In this document: piece by piece, positions 1 to 9,438 of the stretch
Layout of the letters: each line of letters starts with the position of its first letter
How positions within the stretch are numbered: the stretch's first letter is position 1
From: Nitrospiraceae bacterium
GTDB taxonomy: Bacteria; Nitrospirota; Thermodesulfovibrionia; UBA6902
DNA length: 64,000 nt
NCBI GenBank assembly: GCA_003599275.1
Contig: QZJG01000054.1
Location: 1 to 64,000, forward strand
Reading direction: 5' to 3'
Made by a program: the position numbers and the translations under genes
The notes under the pieces: model-generated
Databases searched by the model: none
Told to the model about the DNA's origin: nothing
The model's input: only the letters and a program-made list of their open reading frames with translations

Positions 1-47
1 GATCTCAAGGTCACCCAACCTCTGATGCCCCGGGGTTCTTAGTTTAG

Positions 48-227
48 AGCAGCTTTACCACTTATGTCTCTGTCCAGTTTTTCCAGGCCAGCTCTGCTTA
101 CAATAGTCCTGATAAGCCGTATATTACGAAATTTTATAAAAATAATGGCTTTGAATTTCTTATGGAAAGTGATTGTGAGGAAGACACTCGCCTTATGTTC
201 TTTGATCTTGCTACATTTAAGAAATAA
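48..227 (+). pseudogene. C-terminal remnant of a GNAT-family acetyltransferase
   Basis: Plus-strand frame ending at TAA 225-227 reads ...PYITKFYKNNGFEFLMESDCEEDTRLMFFDLATFKK, resembling a GNAT C-terminus (FYxxxGF motif); no N-terminal acetyl-CoA-binding region and a stop just upstream. Confidence 0.5.
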
Positions 228-407
228 ATGAGCGAACGGGGACATAGGTAACACTTTATTCTGGGTACATGGGTTACACTTTGGGGGCATCTTCGGTTTC
301 AATAACGCAGATCATTTATTTGCTCTTTGAGGAGCTTCGTAGTTCGAAGCACTGACTTCTACATTAGATTTTACGATGAGCTCGATATCATTAAAGACAT
401 TTGATAT

Positions 408-542
408 GCAGTTAACGAAAAGATAGAAAGATTAGAGCGCAATCGTTTGGCAAAAGAATGTGCCAAATTGGATCCGGCTTTTGAGAAAGCGATGGCTGAA
501 GGAGGATTAACCGAGGATTTAAACGAATGGCCAAAATTCTAA
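408..542 (+). pseudogene. Remnant of a small antitoxin-like protein
   Basis: Open frame reads AVNEKIERLERNRLAKECAKLDPAFEKAMAEGGLTEDLNEWPKF* with a stop upstream and no start codon; the LDPxxEKAMAEEGLxEDLxEWP pattern resembles small antitoxins. Confidence 0.4.
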
Positions 543-631
543 GGGGCGATATTCAGATACATGGCGAGAGACCAGAGGATGGAGTTCGCATTAGGACGAG
601 AAGCCCTTTGCGGACGATTCCGCAAAGATAC

Positions 632-1762
632 TCAAAGACTTTTGTAAGCCTTTATAATAGCTTTTGTCGCATCTCTGATTTGATTCTCCGTATTGCCCCT
701 GCCGAGGCTGAACCGTATTGATGAAAGCGCGCGCTCATCGCCAAGTCCCATTGCCTTTAATACAGGCGAAGGGGTTTGTCTTCCTTCGTGACATGCGGAG
801 CCGGTTGAAGCGGCAATCTCGTTTTTTAATTTTTCCAATAGGACATAGCCTGCCACATGCGGGAATGAAATATTTAATGTATTGGGAAGTCGTTTGGACG
901 GATGTCCATTGAGTTTTATTCCGGTGATATGTTTGTGGAGCTCATCTAAAAGCATCTTTGACAGGCGTTTCATGTTTTGGACTCTGTCTCTCAACTCCTT
1001 TCCCGCAAGCTCGGATGCCTTCCCAACCCCGGCGATTGAGCACACATTCTCCGTTCCGGGTCTTAATCCTTTTTCATGGGAAGCTCCATAAAGTATGGGG
1101 CCAATTTCGACATCTTTTCTTTTGTAAAGCGCCCCCGTTCCCTTCGGCCCGTAAAATTTGTGGGACACGATTGTCAGCAGATCAGCGCCTAACTTCTTTA
1201 CATTCACAGGGACCTTCCCGACAGACTGTGCCGCATCGGTATGAAAGATGGTCCCCCGCTCCCTTGCGATCTTGCCGATTTCCGCTATCGGCTGTAGCGC
1301 CCCTGTTTCATTGTTTGAATGCATGATCGTTATCAGGATGGTGTCTTTTTTTAAACTTTGTGCCAGGGAATCCGCACTAACAATACCGTATTTATCTACT
1401 GGAAGATATGTCACAGTGAAGCCCTGCTGTTCAAGATACTTCAATGGCTTCAATACGGCAGGATGTTCAATGCAGGATGTGACGATATGACCTGATTTGT
1501 GTCTTTTTGCGGTCCCCAGGATCGCCATGTTATTTGCCTCTGTGCCGCCCGATGTAAAGATGATCTCATCGGGAGATGCCCCGATTAAATCAGCCACCTG
1601 TTGTCTGGCATGCTCAACGGCTTTTTTTGCTTTCGCGCCGAAGGGGTGACTGCTTGAAGGATTGCCGAAGTTTTCCCTCAGGCACTTCTCCATTGCGCGT
1701 ATGATGTCGGGAGCTAAAGGGGTTGTTGCGTTGTTATCAAGATAGACCATCGTGTGGCTCAC
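632..1762 (-). CDS. Cysteine desulfurase (NifS/IscS family)
   Basis: MVYLDNNATTPLAP start, PLP-lysine region TIVSHKFYGPKGTGALY, catalytic Cys region STGSACHEG. Confidence 0.95.
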   Translation of the reverse strand: MSHTMVYLDNNATTPLAPDIIRAMEKCLRENFGNPSSSHPFGAKAKKAVEHARQQVADLIGASPDEIIFTSGGTEANNMAILGTAKRHKSGHIVTSCIEHPAVLKPLKYLEQQGFTVTYLPVDKYGIVSADSLAQSLKKDTILITIMHSNNETGALQPIAEIGKIARERGTIFHTDAAQSVGKVPVNVKKLGADLLTIVSHKFYGPKGTGALYKRKDVEIGPILYGASHEKGLRPGTENVCSIAGVGKASELAGKELRDRVQNMKRLSKMLLDELHKHITGIKLNGHPSKRLPNTLNISFPHVAGYVLLEKLKNEIAASTGSACHEGRQTPSPVLKAMGLGDERALSSIRFSLGRGNTENQIRDATKAIIKAYKSL

Positions 1763-2631
1763 GTTGCATTCTGCAGGTCCCTGTGGACTGTCGATACCTT
1801 GAGGTTATTTTTGACGAGATTTTTTCTGATCTCCTCCACCAGGACGGGCGACCTGTGTCTTCCGCCTGTGCAGCCGACGCCTATGGTCAGGTAGCTTTTG
1901 CCTTCCTGTCTGTAGAGAGGGACCAGGTATTCCAGAAGGGGATTTATTTTTCCGAGGAATTCCTTTGTCGGCGGCTGAGCGAGGACGAACTTCCTGACCT
2001 TTGCCGAGGTCCCGGGCAAGTCCTTAAGCTCTTTTATGAAAAAAGGGTTGGGCAGAAATCTTACGTCGAACAGAAGGTCCGCCTCAAGTGGAATGCCGTA
2101 TTTGTAGCCGAAGGAGATGAGACCTATGGTCATCCCATCGGGCTCTCTCGTGAGAAAAGACTTCGCTATGAGTTTACGCAATTGATGCGGACTGAGGTTG
2201 GAAGTGTCTATTATCCTGTCGGCCAACTGCCTTATGGGCTGGAGCATCTGCGCCTCTTTGCGGAGGGCTTTTTTTAAGTCCTTGTACCCGAGCGGGTGCG
2301 GCCTCCTCGTTTCCTTGAACCTTCTTACAAGGACGTCTTCCGAGGCCTCAAGAAATATGATCTCTTCCTTCCGTGATTTCCTTAAGGCCGCTACGGTGTC
2401 CGCGAAGCGGGTCAGAAATTTCCTTTCCCTTATATCGACGCCGATGGCGACCTTCGATATGGAAGGCGTTTTTTTGCACAGATCGATGAAGGACTCTATA
2501 AGCGTTGTAGGCAGATTATCAACGCAAAAATAGCCGCCGTCCTCAAAGGCGTTCAGCGCTATGCTTATCCCGGAGCCGGAAAGCCCCGTGAGGAAGATGG
2601 TAAAAACCTCATGGTCTTTCGGAGCTTTCAC
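1759..2631 (-). CDS. rapZ: RapZ/YvcJ family nucleotide-binding protein (altered Walker A)
   Basis: GLSGSGISIALNAFEDGGYFCVDNLP and C-terminal IGVGCTGGRHRSPVLVEEI; next to hpf and rpoN. Confidence 0.93.
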   Translation of the reverse strand: MKAPKDHEVFTIFLTGLSGSGISIALNAFEDGGYFCVDNLPTTLIESFIDLCKKTPSISKVAIGVDIRERKFLTRFADTVAALRKSRKEEIIFLEASEDVLVRRFKETRRPHPLGYKDLKKALRKEAQMLQPIRQLADRIIDTSNLSPHQLRKLIAKSFLTREPDGMTIGLISFGYKYGIPLEADLLFDVRFLPNPFFIKELKDLPGTSAKVRKFVLAQPPTKEFLGKINPLLEYLVPLYRQEGKSYLTIGVGCTGGRHRSPVLVEEIRKNLVKNNLKVSTVHRDLQNAT

Positions 2632-3143
2632 TTTACCGGCTCTATAAGCCCAAGGTTCCCGTCTTTTCTTTTATATAAAACATTTATGTCTCCGGACGAG
2701 GAGTTCGTGAAGACGAAAAAGATTTTGTCCAGTAGGTCCATCTGCATCGCGGCCTCTTCAATGCCCATCGGTTTAATGTCGAAGGCCTTCTTTTTTATAA
2801 TGAGCGGCGTGGTCTTTTCAGTCTTCGGGGGCTCCTCCTGTTTGTTCTTGCCCTTTCTGTGGGAAGCGATTTTTTCTTTGTATTTTTTTATCTGACGTTC
2901 GAGTTTGTCCGCCACCTCATCGATTGAAGAATACATTTCGCCCGTGATGCTTTCAGCCTGAACGAGCAGCCCGTCGACTTTAAGAAGGACTTCCGCCCTG
3001 TGCCTGTATTTTTCAACGCTCAGGGTAATAATGGCCTCGGAGATATTATTAATGTATTTGTCGAACTTGCCTATTTTTTCCTCTGCGTAGTCTTTCAGCG
3101 TCTTCGTGAGCTCCATGTGTTTGCAATTGATGATTATGTTCAT
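2628..3143 (-). CDS. hpf: Ribosome hibernation promoting factor, long form
   Basis: MNIIINCKHMELTKTLKDYAEEKIGKFDKY N-terminus plus C-terminal dimerization domain KPMGIEEAAMQMDLLDKIFFVFTN; between rpoN and rapZ. Confidence 0.95.
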   Translation of the reverse strand: MNIIINCKHMELTKTLKDYAEEKIGKFDKYINNISEAIITLSVEKYRHRAEVLLKVDGLLVQAESITGEMYSSIDEVADKLERQIKKYKEKIASHRKGKNKQEEPPKTEKTTPLIIKKKAFDIKPMGIEEAAMQMDLLDKIFFVFTNSSSGDINVLYKRKDGNLGLIEPVK

Positions 3144-3172
3144 TCTGCTCCTCCTTCCAGGATATTAGCTGA

Positions 3173-4624
3173 TTAAAACCATTTCCTGCGTTTTACATGG
3201 GAAGGGATTTTCAATTCTTCCCTGTACTTTGCAGCCGTCCGGCGGGCAACGTTTATGCCCTTTTCCTTCAGGATCTCTATAATTTTTTTATCGTTGAGCG
3301 GCGACTTTGAGTTTTCTTCAGAGACAATCTTTCTGATAAGGTCCTTAACGGTCGATGACGATATGTCCCCCTTTTCCGAGGAGACGGCGTTGCTGAAGAA
3401 AAATCTGAAATTCAGGAGCCCCTGCGGGCACTGTACATACTTGTTTGATGTCACCCTGCTTATGGTGCTTTCGTGCATGCCCAGGTCTTCAGCGATATCT
3501 TTAAGGTTGAGCGGTTTCAGGTATTTGGAACCCTTCCTGAAAAAATCTTCCTGAAACCTCAGGATACTGTCGGTCACCTTGTATATCGTTTTGTTCCTTT
3601 GATCAAGGCTTTTCAGCAGCCACACTGCAGCGCGCAGCTTGTCTTCCAGGAACTGTTTCTCCTCCGGCCCCAATGATTTTTTATTGGCCAGCAGCTTTCT
3701 GTAATAATGTGAAAGCCTCAGTCTTGGGATACCCTCTTCGTTCAGCGTTATGATGAATTTGCCCTCGGACTCTTCCACGTATACGTCAGGGATGATATGC
3801 GCCGGTTCGTCGCCCGAATAATTCCTGCCGGGTCTGGGCTCCAGGCCCTCGATGATCCTGACAGATGCAAGGATGTCGTCCATCGGTACCCCGAGTTTCA
3901 GCGCAAGCTGCCTGTATTTTTTCATCTCGAGCTCGTGGAAGCCCTCGACAAGAATCTTTTCAACAAGGTCGCCTTGAAGATTTAACTGCCCTAACTGCAA
4001 CAGCAGACATTCCCGGAGGTCCCTGGCCCCGACACCTGAAGGGTCCAGTCCCTGAACGAACCGGAGGGCCTCTTCGACGGTTTCCATGCCGGCGTTGGCG
4101 TTCTCGGCAATCTCTTCAAGAGAGGACTTTAGATAGCCGTTTTCGTCCAGGTTGTTGATGATAATCTCTGCCGCCCTGCCGGTCTCTTCGATTGTATGCG
4201 AGAGCCTCAGCTGCCATAAAAGGTGTTCATATATATCGATCCTTTTCCTGTTGCGCTCAAAAGGAGACTGGGTATCATCTGAGCCTTCATGAAAATATCC
4301 CAGGTCCCTGCCGTCGCTCTCCCTTTCCTCAAAATAGCTGTCGGTTGAAAACCCGAATATCTTTTCGAGGGGGGCCTCGGCGTCTTCCGGGGTCTCAGCA
4401 AACGATTCCCTGTCCGGAGCCAGTTCATGGGATTCGTTTTTTGCCTCGGGATCTCTTTCCGTCTCGACGATCTCTTCAAGGAGCGGATTGCTCATAAGCT
4501 CCTGGTTAATGTCCTGAGTAAGTTCAAGGAGCGGGAGCTGCAGGAGTTTGATCGACTGCTGCAGTTGCGGCGTAAGTATTAGTTTCTGTGAAAGTTTAAG
4601 TTCAAGTCTCTGTTCCTGTGCCAT
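3173..4624 (-). CDS. rpoN: RNA polymerase sigma-54 factor
   Basis: N-terminal LELKLSQKLILTPQLQQSIKLLQLPLLEL and C-terminal RpoN box ARRTAAKYREELKIPSHVKRRKWF. Confidence 0.97.
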   Translation of the reverse strand: MAQEQRLELKLSQKLILTPQLQQSIKLLQLPLLELTQDINQELMSNPLLEEIVETERDPEAKNESHELAPDRESFAETPEDAEAPLEKIFGFSTDSYFEERESDGRDLGYFHEGSDDTQSPFERNRKRIDIYEHLLWQLRLSHTIEETGRAAEIIINNLDENGYLKSSLEEIAENANAGMETVEEALRFVQGLDPSGVGARDLRECLLLQLGQLNLQGDLVEKILVEGFHELEMKKYRQLALKLGVPMDDILASVRIIEGLEPRPGRNYSGDEPAHIIPDVYVEESEGKFIITLNEEGIPRLRLSHYYRKLLANKKSLGPEEKQFLEDKLRAAVWLLKSLDQRNKTIYKVTDSILRFQEDFFRKGSKYLKPLNLKDIAEDLGMHESTISRVTSNKYVQCPQGLLNFRFFFSNAVSSEKGDISSSTVKDLIRKIVSEENSKSPLNDKKIIEILKEKGINVARRTAAKYREELKIPSHVKRRKWF

Positions 4625-5346
4625 TACAGCCTGAATTCCTCCCCGAGATAGCTTTTTCTGACCAGATCGTCAGAGATAAGCTCGGACGGCACGCCGTGCG
4701 CAAGTATCCGCCCGTCGCTTATTATATAAGCCCTGTCGGTTATTGACAGCGTCTCGCGCACATTATGGTCCGTAATCAGCAGCCCGATCCCCTTTTCCGA
4801 AAGCTGCCGGAGGGTCTTTTTTAATTCGTTGACAGCGAGCGGGTCTATCCCGGCAAAAGGCTCGTCAAGGAGCATAAACACGGGGTCTACCGCTATCGCC
4901 CTCGCTATTTCAACCTTGCGGCGCTCCCCGCCCGACAACTGATATCCAAACCGGCCGACAATCGGGGCCAGGTTGAATTCCTCAAGAATATTTTTCAGCT
5001 TTTCCTCCCCGGCTTTTTTGCCGAGGCCCGTTATTTCAATGACGGCCATAATGTTGTCTTCTACCTTTAATTTTCTGAAAATTGAGGCCTCCTGCGGGAG
5101 ATAGCCGATTCCCTTCCTCGCCCTTTTGTACATCGGTGCGCTGTTGAGGTTCTCGCCGTCAAGGCTAATTCCGCCGCCGTCGGGCGTTATCAGGCCGAGT
5201 ATCATATAAAATGTCGTGGTCTTCCCCGCGCCGTTCGGACCGAGGAGCCCCACCACTTCCCCTGAATTGATATTCAGACTGACGCCGGATACAACGGGTT
5301 TGCCGTTATAGCCTTTCTTCAGTTCGGTGATCTCCAGGGCGTGCAT
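4624..5346 (-). CDS. lptB: LPS export ABC transporter ATP-binding protein
   Basis: Walker A GPNGAGKTT, signature LSGGERRKVEIARA; operon with rpoN/lptA. Confidence 0.95.
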   Translation of the reverse strand: MHALEITELKKGYNGKPVVSGVSLNINSGEVVGLLGPNGAGKTTTFYMILGLITPDGGGISLDGENLNSAPMYKRARKGIGYLPQEASIFRKLKVEDNIMAVIEITGLGKKAGEEKLKNILEEFNLAPIVGRFGYQLSGGERRKVEIARAIAVDPVFMLLDEPFAGIDPLAVNELKKTLRQLSEKGIGLLITDHNVRETLSITDRAYIISDGRILAHGVPSELISDDLVRKSYLGEEFRL

Positions 5347-5825
5347 TATTTCAACCCCTGCCTGTTTTGCAGGATGACCCTGCTGCCTTCGACTACGGCG
5401 CGATCATCCTGGAGATAAAATGTTATCGCAGTTCCCGTGATCAGGTTCTCCCCTTCAACGGCCCTGGGGTTCCCTTTGAATACTATCTTTTTCTCACTGT
5501 CTGAATAAACGGCTTCATCTGAAAATATCGCCCTCTCTTTGCTGTGGACTTTCACGTTTCCCGCTGCCTCTATTTTATTGAGCCTGCTTTCTGAATTATC
5601 ATAAAAGACCGTCATCCTGTCTGAATAAATGGTTATGTCGTCAGTCCTTGCGACCACGGAGCCTTCGAAGATTGCGGTATTGTTCCTGTTGTCTGCGGTA
5701 AGGGAGTCGGAAGTTATCACTACGGGCTTCTTTGACGGTTTTTCGAGGGGCGCAGCCGCATGTGAGGAGAGGCAGAGCACTAAAACCATCAGGAGAGTAT
5801 TAAAGATAAAAAGTGGCCTTGACAT
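5346..5825 (-). CDS. lptA: LPS transport periplasmic protein LptA (OstA-like)
   Basis: Signal peptide plus OstA-like region ITSDSLTADNRNNTAIFEGSVVA; upstream of lptB. Confidence 0.85.
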   Translation of the reverse strand: MSRPLFIFNTLLMVLVLCLSSHAAAPLEKPSKKPVVITSDSLTADNRNNTAIFEGSVVARTDDITIYSDRMTVFYDNSESRLNKIEAAGNVKVHSKERAIFSDEAVYSDSEKKIVFKGNPRAVEGENLITGTAITFYLQDDRAVVEGSRVILQNRQGLK

Positions 5826-6333
5826 TCTTCAGTATCCTTATGTGCTGTTGGTCCGTCTTTGCGGCAAGTCCAGTTCCTTCGATCAGAAAACTCCTGCCGC
5901 TGAACCTTACGTCATCCTTCGTCGTTATTGACCCGTCCGCGCTGTCCCATCTGAGGGTATTGGTAGTGAATTTCACGTCCTTAACATTTAATTCAACGGA
6001 GTTATCGAGCGTAACATTGCCCTTCTCGATTTCATATATGCCGCTGCCGCCCGTAAGGTATATCTCCGGAGTGCGGTTTATCTTCAGCCCCGGGGACTTG
6101 AGAAGGACTTCCCTGCCCCCTAACGGGAAGACCGCTTCCCCTGCCGACAACTCCCATTTTATCGTATCGCCCTCTTTGTGGGTCAGACGCAGTTGATGCA
6201 TGGAAGATGTCTGGAAAGAAGGCTGTATTTTTACGCTCTGTCCTTTGTAATAAGTTAATAATATGAATAAAGCGGCGACCGCCAAAGGTAAGATCAAAAG
6301 GAACCTGCCCTTAACCATGTCATAGTCTATCAT
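5800..6333 (-). CDS. lptC: LPS export protein LptC
   Basis: N-terminal TM and LptC-like beta-jellyroll pattern; adjacent to lptA. Confidence 0.8.
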   Translation of the reverse strand: MIDYDMVKGRFLLILPLAVAALFILLTYYKGQSVKIQPSFQTSSMHQLRLTHKEGDTIKWELSAGEAVFPLGGREVLLKSPGLKINRTPEIYLTGGSGIYEIEKGNVTLDNSVELNVKDVKFTTNTLRWDSADGSITTKDDVRFSGRSFLIEGTGLAAKTDQQHIRILKNVKATFYL

Positions 6334-6493
6334 ACGAGGTCTACCTTGTAAAGTATTCTGGCAAGGAAAATGCTACGGACCTTATTTTTAAAGTAAAAAC
6401 GGACAATTTTACGGCTGTGCCCCTTGAATTATATAATTCTTAAAAGTTATAGTATCGGGATTTTAACTCAGGCACAATCAACGGGAGGTTATC

Positions 6494-6832
6494 ATGTTTA
6501 CAGATATTGCATTTGCTATGGGAGGCGCACCGGGCGGCACGGGCGGAGAGCCGCAGGGATTGACCGGTGCAATATCGTCTTTTTTGCCCTTAATATTAAT
6601 TTTCGTGATATTTTACTTTTTACTTATAAGACCGCAGTCCAAAAAGGCGAAGGAGCACAAGCAGATGCTCGATAACCTTAAGAAGGGCGACAAGGTCCTT
6701 ACGACAGGCGGTATATACGGAATTATCGAAGATATCGACGGTGATGCGGTGACCCTGAAGGTAGGCATTAAAGATGATGTAAAAATAAAGGTCAACCGCA
6801 ATTACATTGCAAACTTGAGGAGCGGGGAATAA
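6494..6832 (+). CDS. yajC: Preprotein translocase subunit YajC
   Basis: LIFVIFYFLLIRPQSKKAKEHKQMLDNLKKGDKVLTTGGIYG; upstream of secD. Confidence 0.95.
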   Translation: MFTDIAFAMGGAPGGTGGEPQGLTGAISSFLPLILIFVIFYFLLIRPQSKKAKEHKQMLDNLKKGDKVLTTGGIYGIIEDIDGDAVTLKVGIKDDVKIKVNRNYIANLRSGE

Positions 6833-6839
6833 GGACTTC

Positions 6840-8453
6840 ATGAAAAAGAAGTTTTTCTGGCGCGTCTCTGTAGTAGTAACCGCAACAATCCTGTCCGTAA
6901 TATTTTTTCTGCCCTCCACTTCCATGGTCACGTCCCTGCCTGAGTGGTTAAAAAAATACGGAATAACTCTCGGACTGGACCTTCAGGGCGGGGTGCACCT
7001 GGTTTATGAAGTTGACGGCGACAAGGCGGTAGACATAACAACGGAGAGGATAGCGTCCAGCCTTGCCAATACATTTAAAGAAAAGAAGATCGAGGCAAAA
7101 GTCGAAAAGCAGGGTCTTGACGTAGTGCTCTCTCCCGATACCGACAATGCGGTAAAGACCGTTCAGGAGCAGTTCCCCAACCTTTCGCTCGATAACCGGT
7201 CCGGCGGGAAGGCTGTTTTCAGACTCAATGATGCCGAAATCGGCAGGATAAAGAACTTCGCGGCAGACCAGGCACTGGAGACAATAAGAAACAGGGTGGA
7301 CCAGTTTGGCGTTGCGGAACCCACCATCCACAGGCAGGCGGCAAATGAGATTGTAATCCAGTTGCCGGGGGTCAAGGACACTAAACGGGCCATTGAGCTG
7401 GTGGGTAAGACCGCGCTTCTTGAGTTCAAGCTTCTCGACGACGAGGCCCCTCTCGCGGCCCAGCTCCCGGGGACCGTCCCTCCCGGTCAGGAGGAAAACT
7501 TATTAAAACAGTATGCCGCCCAGGTCCCGGAGGGAGACGAAATACTTTTCGGAAAAGTGCGCAGCAGGGAAACTAAAGAAGAGATAAAAACCGTCTACCT
7601 TGTCAAGAAACAGACATTAATAACGGGAGACTTCCTTACGGAGGCAAGGGTCAACATCGACCAGAGATTCAACGAACCCTACGTCAGCATATCTTTCGAT
7701 GCCACCGGCGCGAAACTTTTTGAACAGGTCACCGCCAATAATGTAAATAAACGGCTTGCAATAATCCTCGACAGCAACATATATTCCGCCCCATCCATCA
7801 GGGAAAGGATCGAGGGCGGCAATGCGCAGATAACAGGCTCTTTTGCCATGGACGAAGCAAAGGACCTCGCCATCGTCCTCAGGTCCGGGTCTCTCCCCGC
7901 GCCTCTGAAGATGCTTCAGAATGTTACGGTCGGCCCTTCCCTCGGAAAAGATTCCATAGATGCAGGCATAAAGGCCGGTCTGATAGGCGCCGTAATTGTC
8001 ATAGTTTTCATGATCGTATATTACAAACTTTCAGGCTTGATCGCGGATTTCGCGCTCGTGCTGAATATCGTTTATCTCGTCGGCGCCCTGTCCGCATTCA
8101 GGGCGACCCTTACCATGCCGGGCATTGCAGGGATAATCCTTGCGATCGGTATGGCCGTCGACAGCAACGTCCTGATGTTCGAAAGAATGCGTGAGGAGAT
8201 CAGGCTTGGAAAAACTCCGAGGGCCGCTATTGATTCAGGTTACGACAAGGCCTTCTGGACCATCTTCGATTCTCATGTGACAACCCTTATAACCGCCGTG
8301 GTCCTTTTCCAGTTCGGCACAGGTCCGATACAGGGGTTTGCAGTGACGCTCGGATTGGGAGTATTTATCAATCTTTTTACCGCCCTCATAGGGACAAAAA
8401 CCATTTTTGATGTAATCACTTCCAAACGTGAAATAAAAGGGCTGAGCATATGA
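6840..8453 (+). CDS. secD: Protein translocase subunit SecD
   Basis: GLDLQGGVHLVYEV and C-terminal RND-type TM block GMAVDSNVLMFERMREE. Confidence 0.97.
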   Translation: MKKKFFWRVSVVVTATILSVIFFLPSTSMVTSLPEWLKKYGITLGLDLQGGVHLVYEVDGDKAVDITTERIASSLANTFKEKKIEAKVEKQGLDVVLSPDTDNAVKTVQEQFPNLSLDNRSGGKAVFRLNDAEIGRIKNFAADQALETIRNRVDQFGVAEPTIHRQAANEIVIQLPGVKDTKRAIELVGKTALLEFKLLDDEAPLAAQLPGTVPPGQEENLLKQYAAQVPEGDEILFGKVRSRETKEEIKTVYLVKKQTLITGDFLTEARVNIDQRFNEPYVSISFDATGAKLFEQVTANNVNKRLAIILDSNIYSAPSIRERIEGGNAQITGSFAMDEAKDLAIVLRSGSLPAPLKMLQNVTVGPSLGKDSIDAGIKAGLIGAVIVIVFMIVYYKLSGLIADFALVLNIVYLVGALSAFRATLTMPGIAGIILAIGMAVDSNVLMFERMREEIRLGKTPRAAIDSGYDKAFWTIFDSHVTTLITAVVLFQFGTGPIQGFAVTLGLGVFINLFTALIGTKTIFDVITSKREIKGLSI

Positions 8454-9364
8454 TTGAAATCTTCAGAAATACAAAAATCGACTTTATGGGCAAGAGGTTT
8501 ATTGCCCTCACCTTCTCTGCAATTTTAACTGTAATCGGGCTTATAGCCGCTGTTCAGGTTGCGAGGGGGACCGCAAATCTCGGCATTGACTTTGCAGGAG
8601 GCACGGCCGTACAGATTAAATTCAATACGCCCATTCAACTGCATGAAGTCAGAAAGGCGCTTGAAGACGGGGGCGTCAGGGACTTTGACCTGCAGGAGCT
8701 TACGACCGAAAACAAAGTCCTCATCCGCGTTAAAAAAAGCGGGGCAAGTATCGGTGCGCTCTCTGAAAATATGATTTCAGTCCTGTCACAGAAGTTTTCA
8801 CAGGGCAACGTGGTCGTTGATTCCACTACCGAGATTGGCCCTAAAGTCGGGTCGAAGCTGAGGACGGATGCGATGTGGGCCGGCATCGCTGCAATGATCG
8901 GGATACTCATCTACATAGGATTCAGATTTCAGCTCAGGTTCGGCATCGGGGCCACTATAGCCACATTCCATGACGTCTTTGCAATATTGGGCATTTTTTA
9001 TTTAATGGGCAAGGAGATAAATCTTTTACTGATAAGCGCCCTCCTGATGATCGCAGGATATTCGCTTACCGATACCGTTGTCGTATACGACAGGATAAGG
9101 GAAAACCTGAAAACCAGATTCAAAAAATCAGCCTCCGAGGTCGTCAATGAGAGTATAAATGAAGTGCTCTCAAGGACCATTATTACGTCACTCACTACTT
9201 TTTTCACGGCTGCTGCTCTTTTTGTTTTAGGCGGCGAGGTGATCCATGATTTTGCCCTTGCGGTCATGCTGGGAATAATCATCGGAACATATTCTTCCAT
9301 ATTTGTTGCGAGCCCCGTTGTGCTGATGCTGGGGAAAGACAAGTCGCTCAACAGCAAAAAATAA
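8450..9364 (+). CDS. secF: Protein translocase subunit SecF
   Basis: GIDFAGGTAVQIKF, IAGYSLTDTVVVYDRIREN; overlaps secD stop. Confidence 0.97.
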   Translation: MIEIFRNTKIDFMGKRFIALTFSAILTVIGLIAAVQVARGTANLGIDFAGGTAVQIKFNTPIQLHEVRKALEDGGVRDFDLQELTTENKVLIRVKKSGASIGALSENMISVLSQKFSQGNVVVDSTTEIGPKVGSKLRTDAMWAGIAAMIGILIYIGFRFQLRFGIGATIATFHDVFAILGIFYLMGKEINLLLISALLMIAGYSLTDTVVVYDRIRENLKTRFKKSASEVVNESINEVLSRTIITSLTTFFTAAALFVLGGEVIHDFALAVMLGIIIGTYSSIFVASPVVLMLGKDKSLNSKK

Positions 9365-9438
9365 CAGAATCCGCTGTCAGTGTCAGACTGGTAACTGTAA
9401 ACCGGCAGCTTTCCTGATTTTTCTTCTTCTATAACAAA

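Noticed and set aside
408-542. Upstream in-frame TGA of the antitoxin-like relic as another selenocysteine codon
   Set aside because: No Cys-equivalent position, no start codon nearby and no hairpin noticed; simple decay is more likely
1723-2277. Long plus-strand ORF (184 aa) antisense to nifS/rapZ
   Set aside because: Antisense shadow of well-supported rapZ coding sequence; no protein family features
6359-6374. Sigma-54-like -24/-12 element tggcaaggaaaatgct upstream of yajC
   Set aside because: GG-N10-GC spacing fits, but a sigma-54 promoter for yajC-secDF is biologically unlikely and one such match may arise by chance
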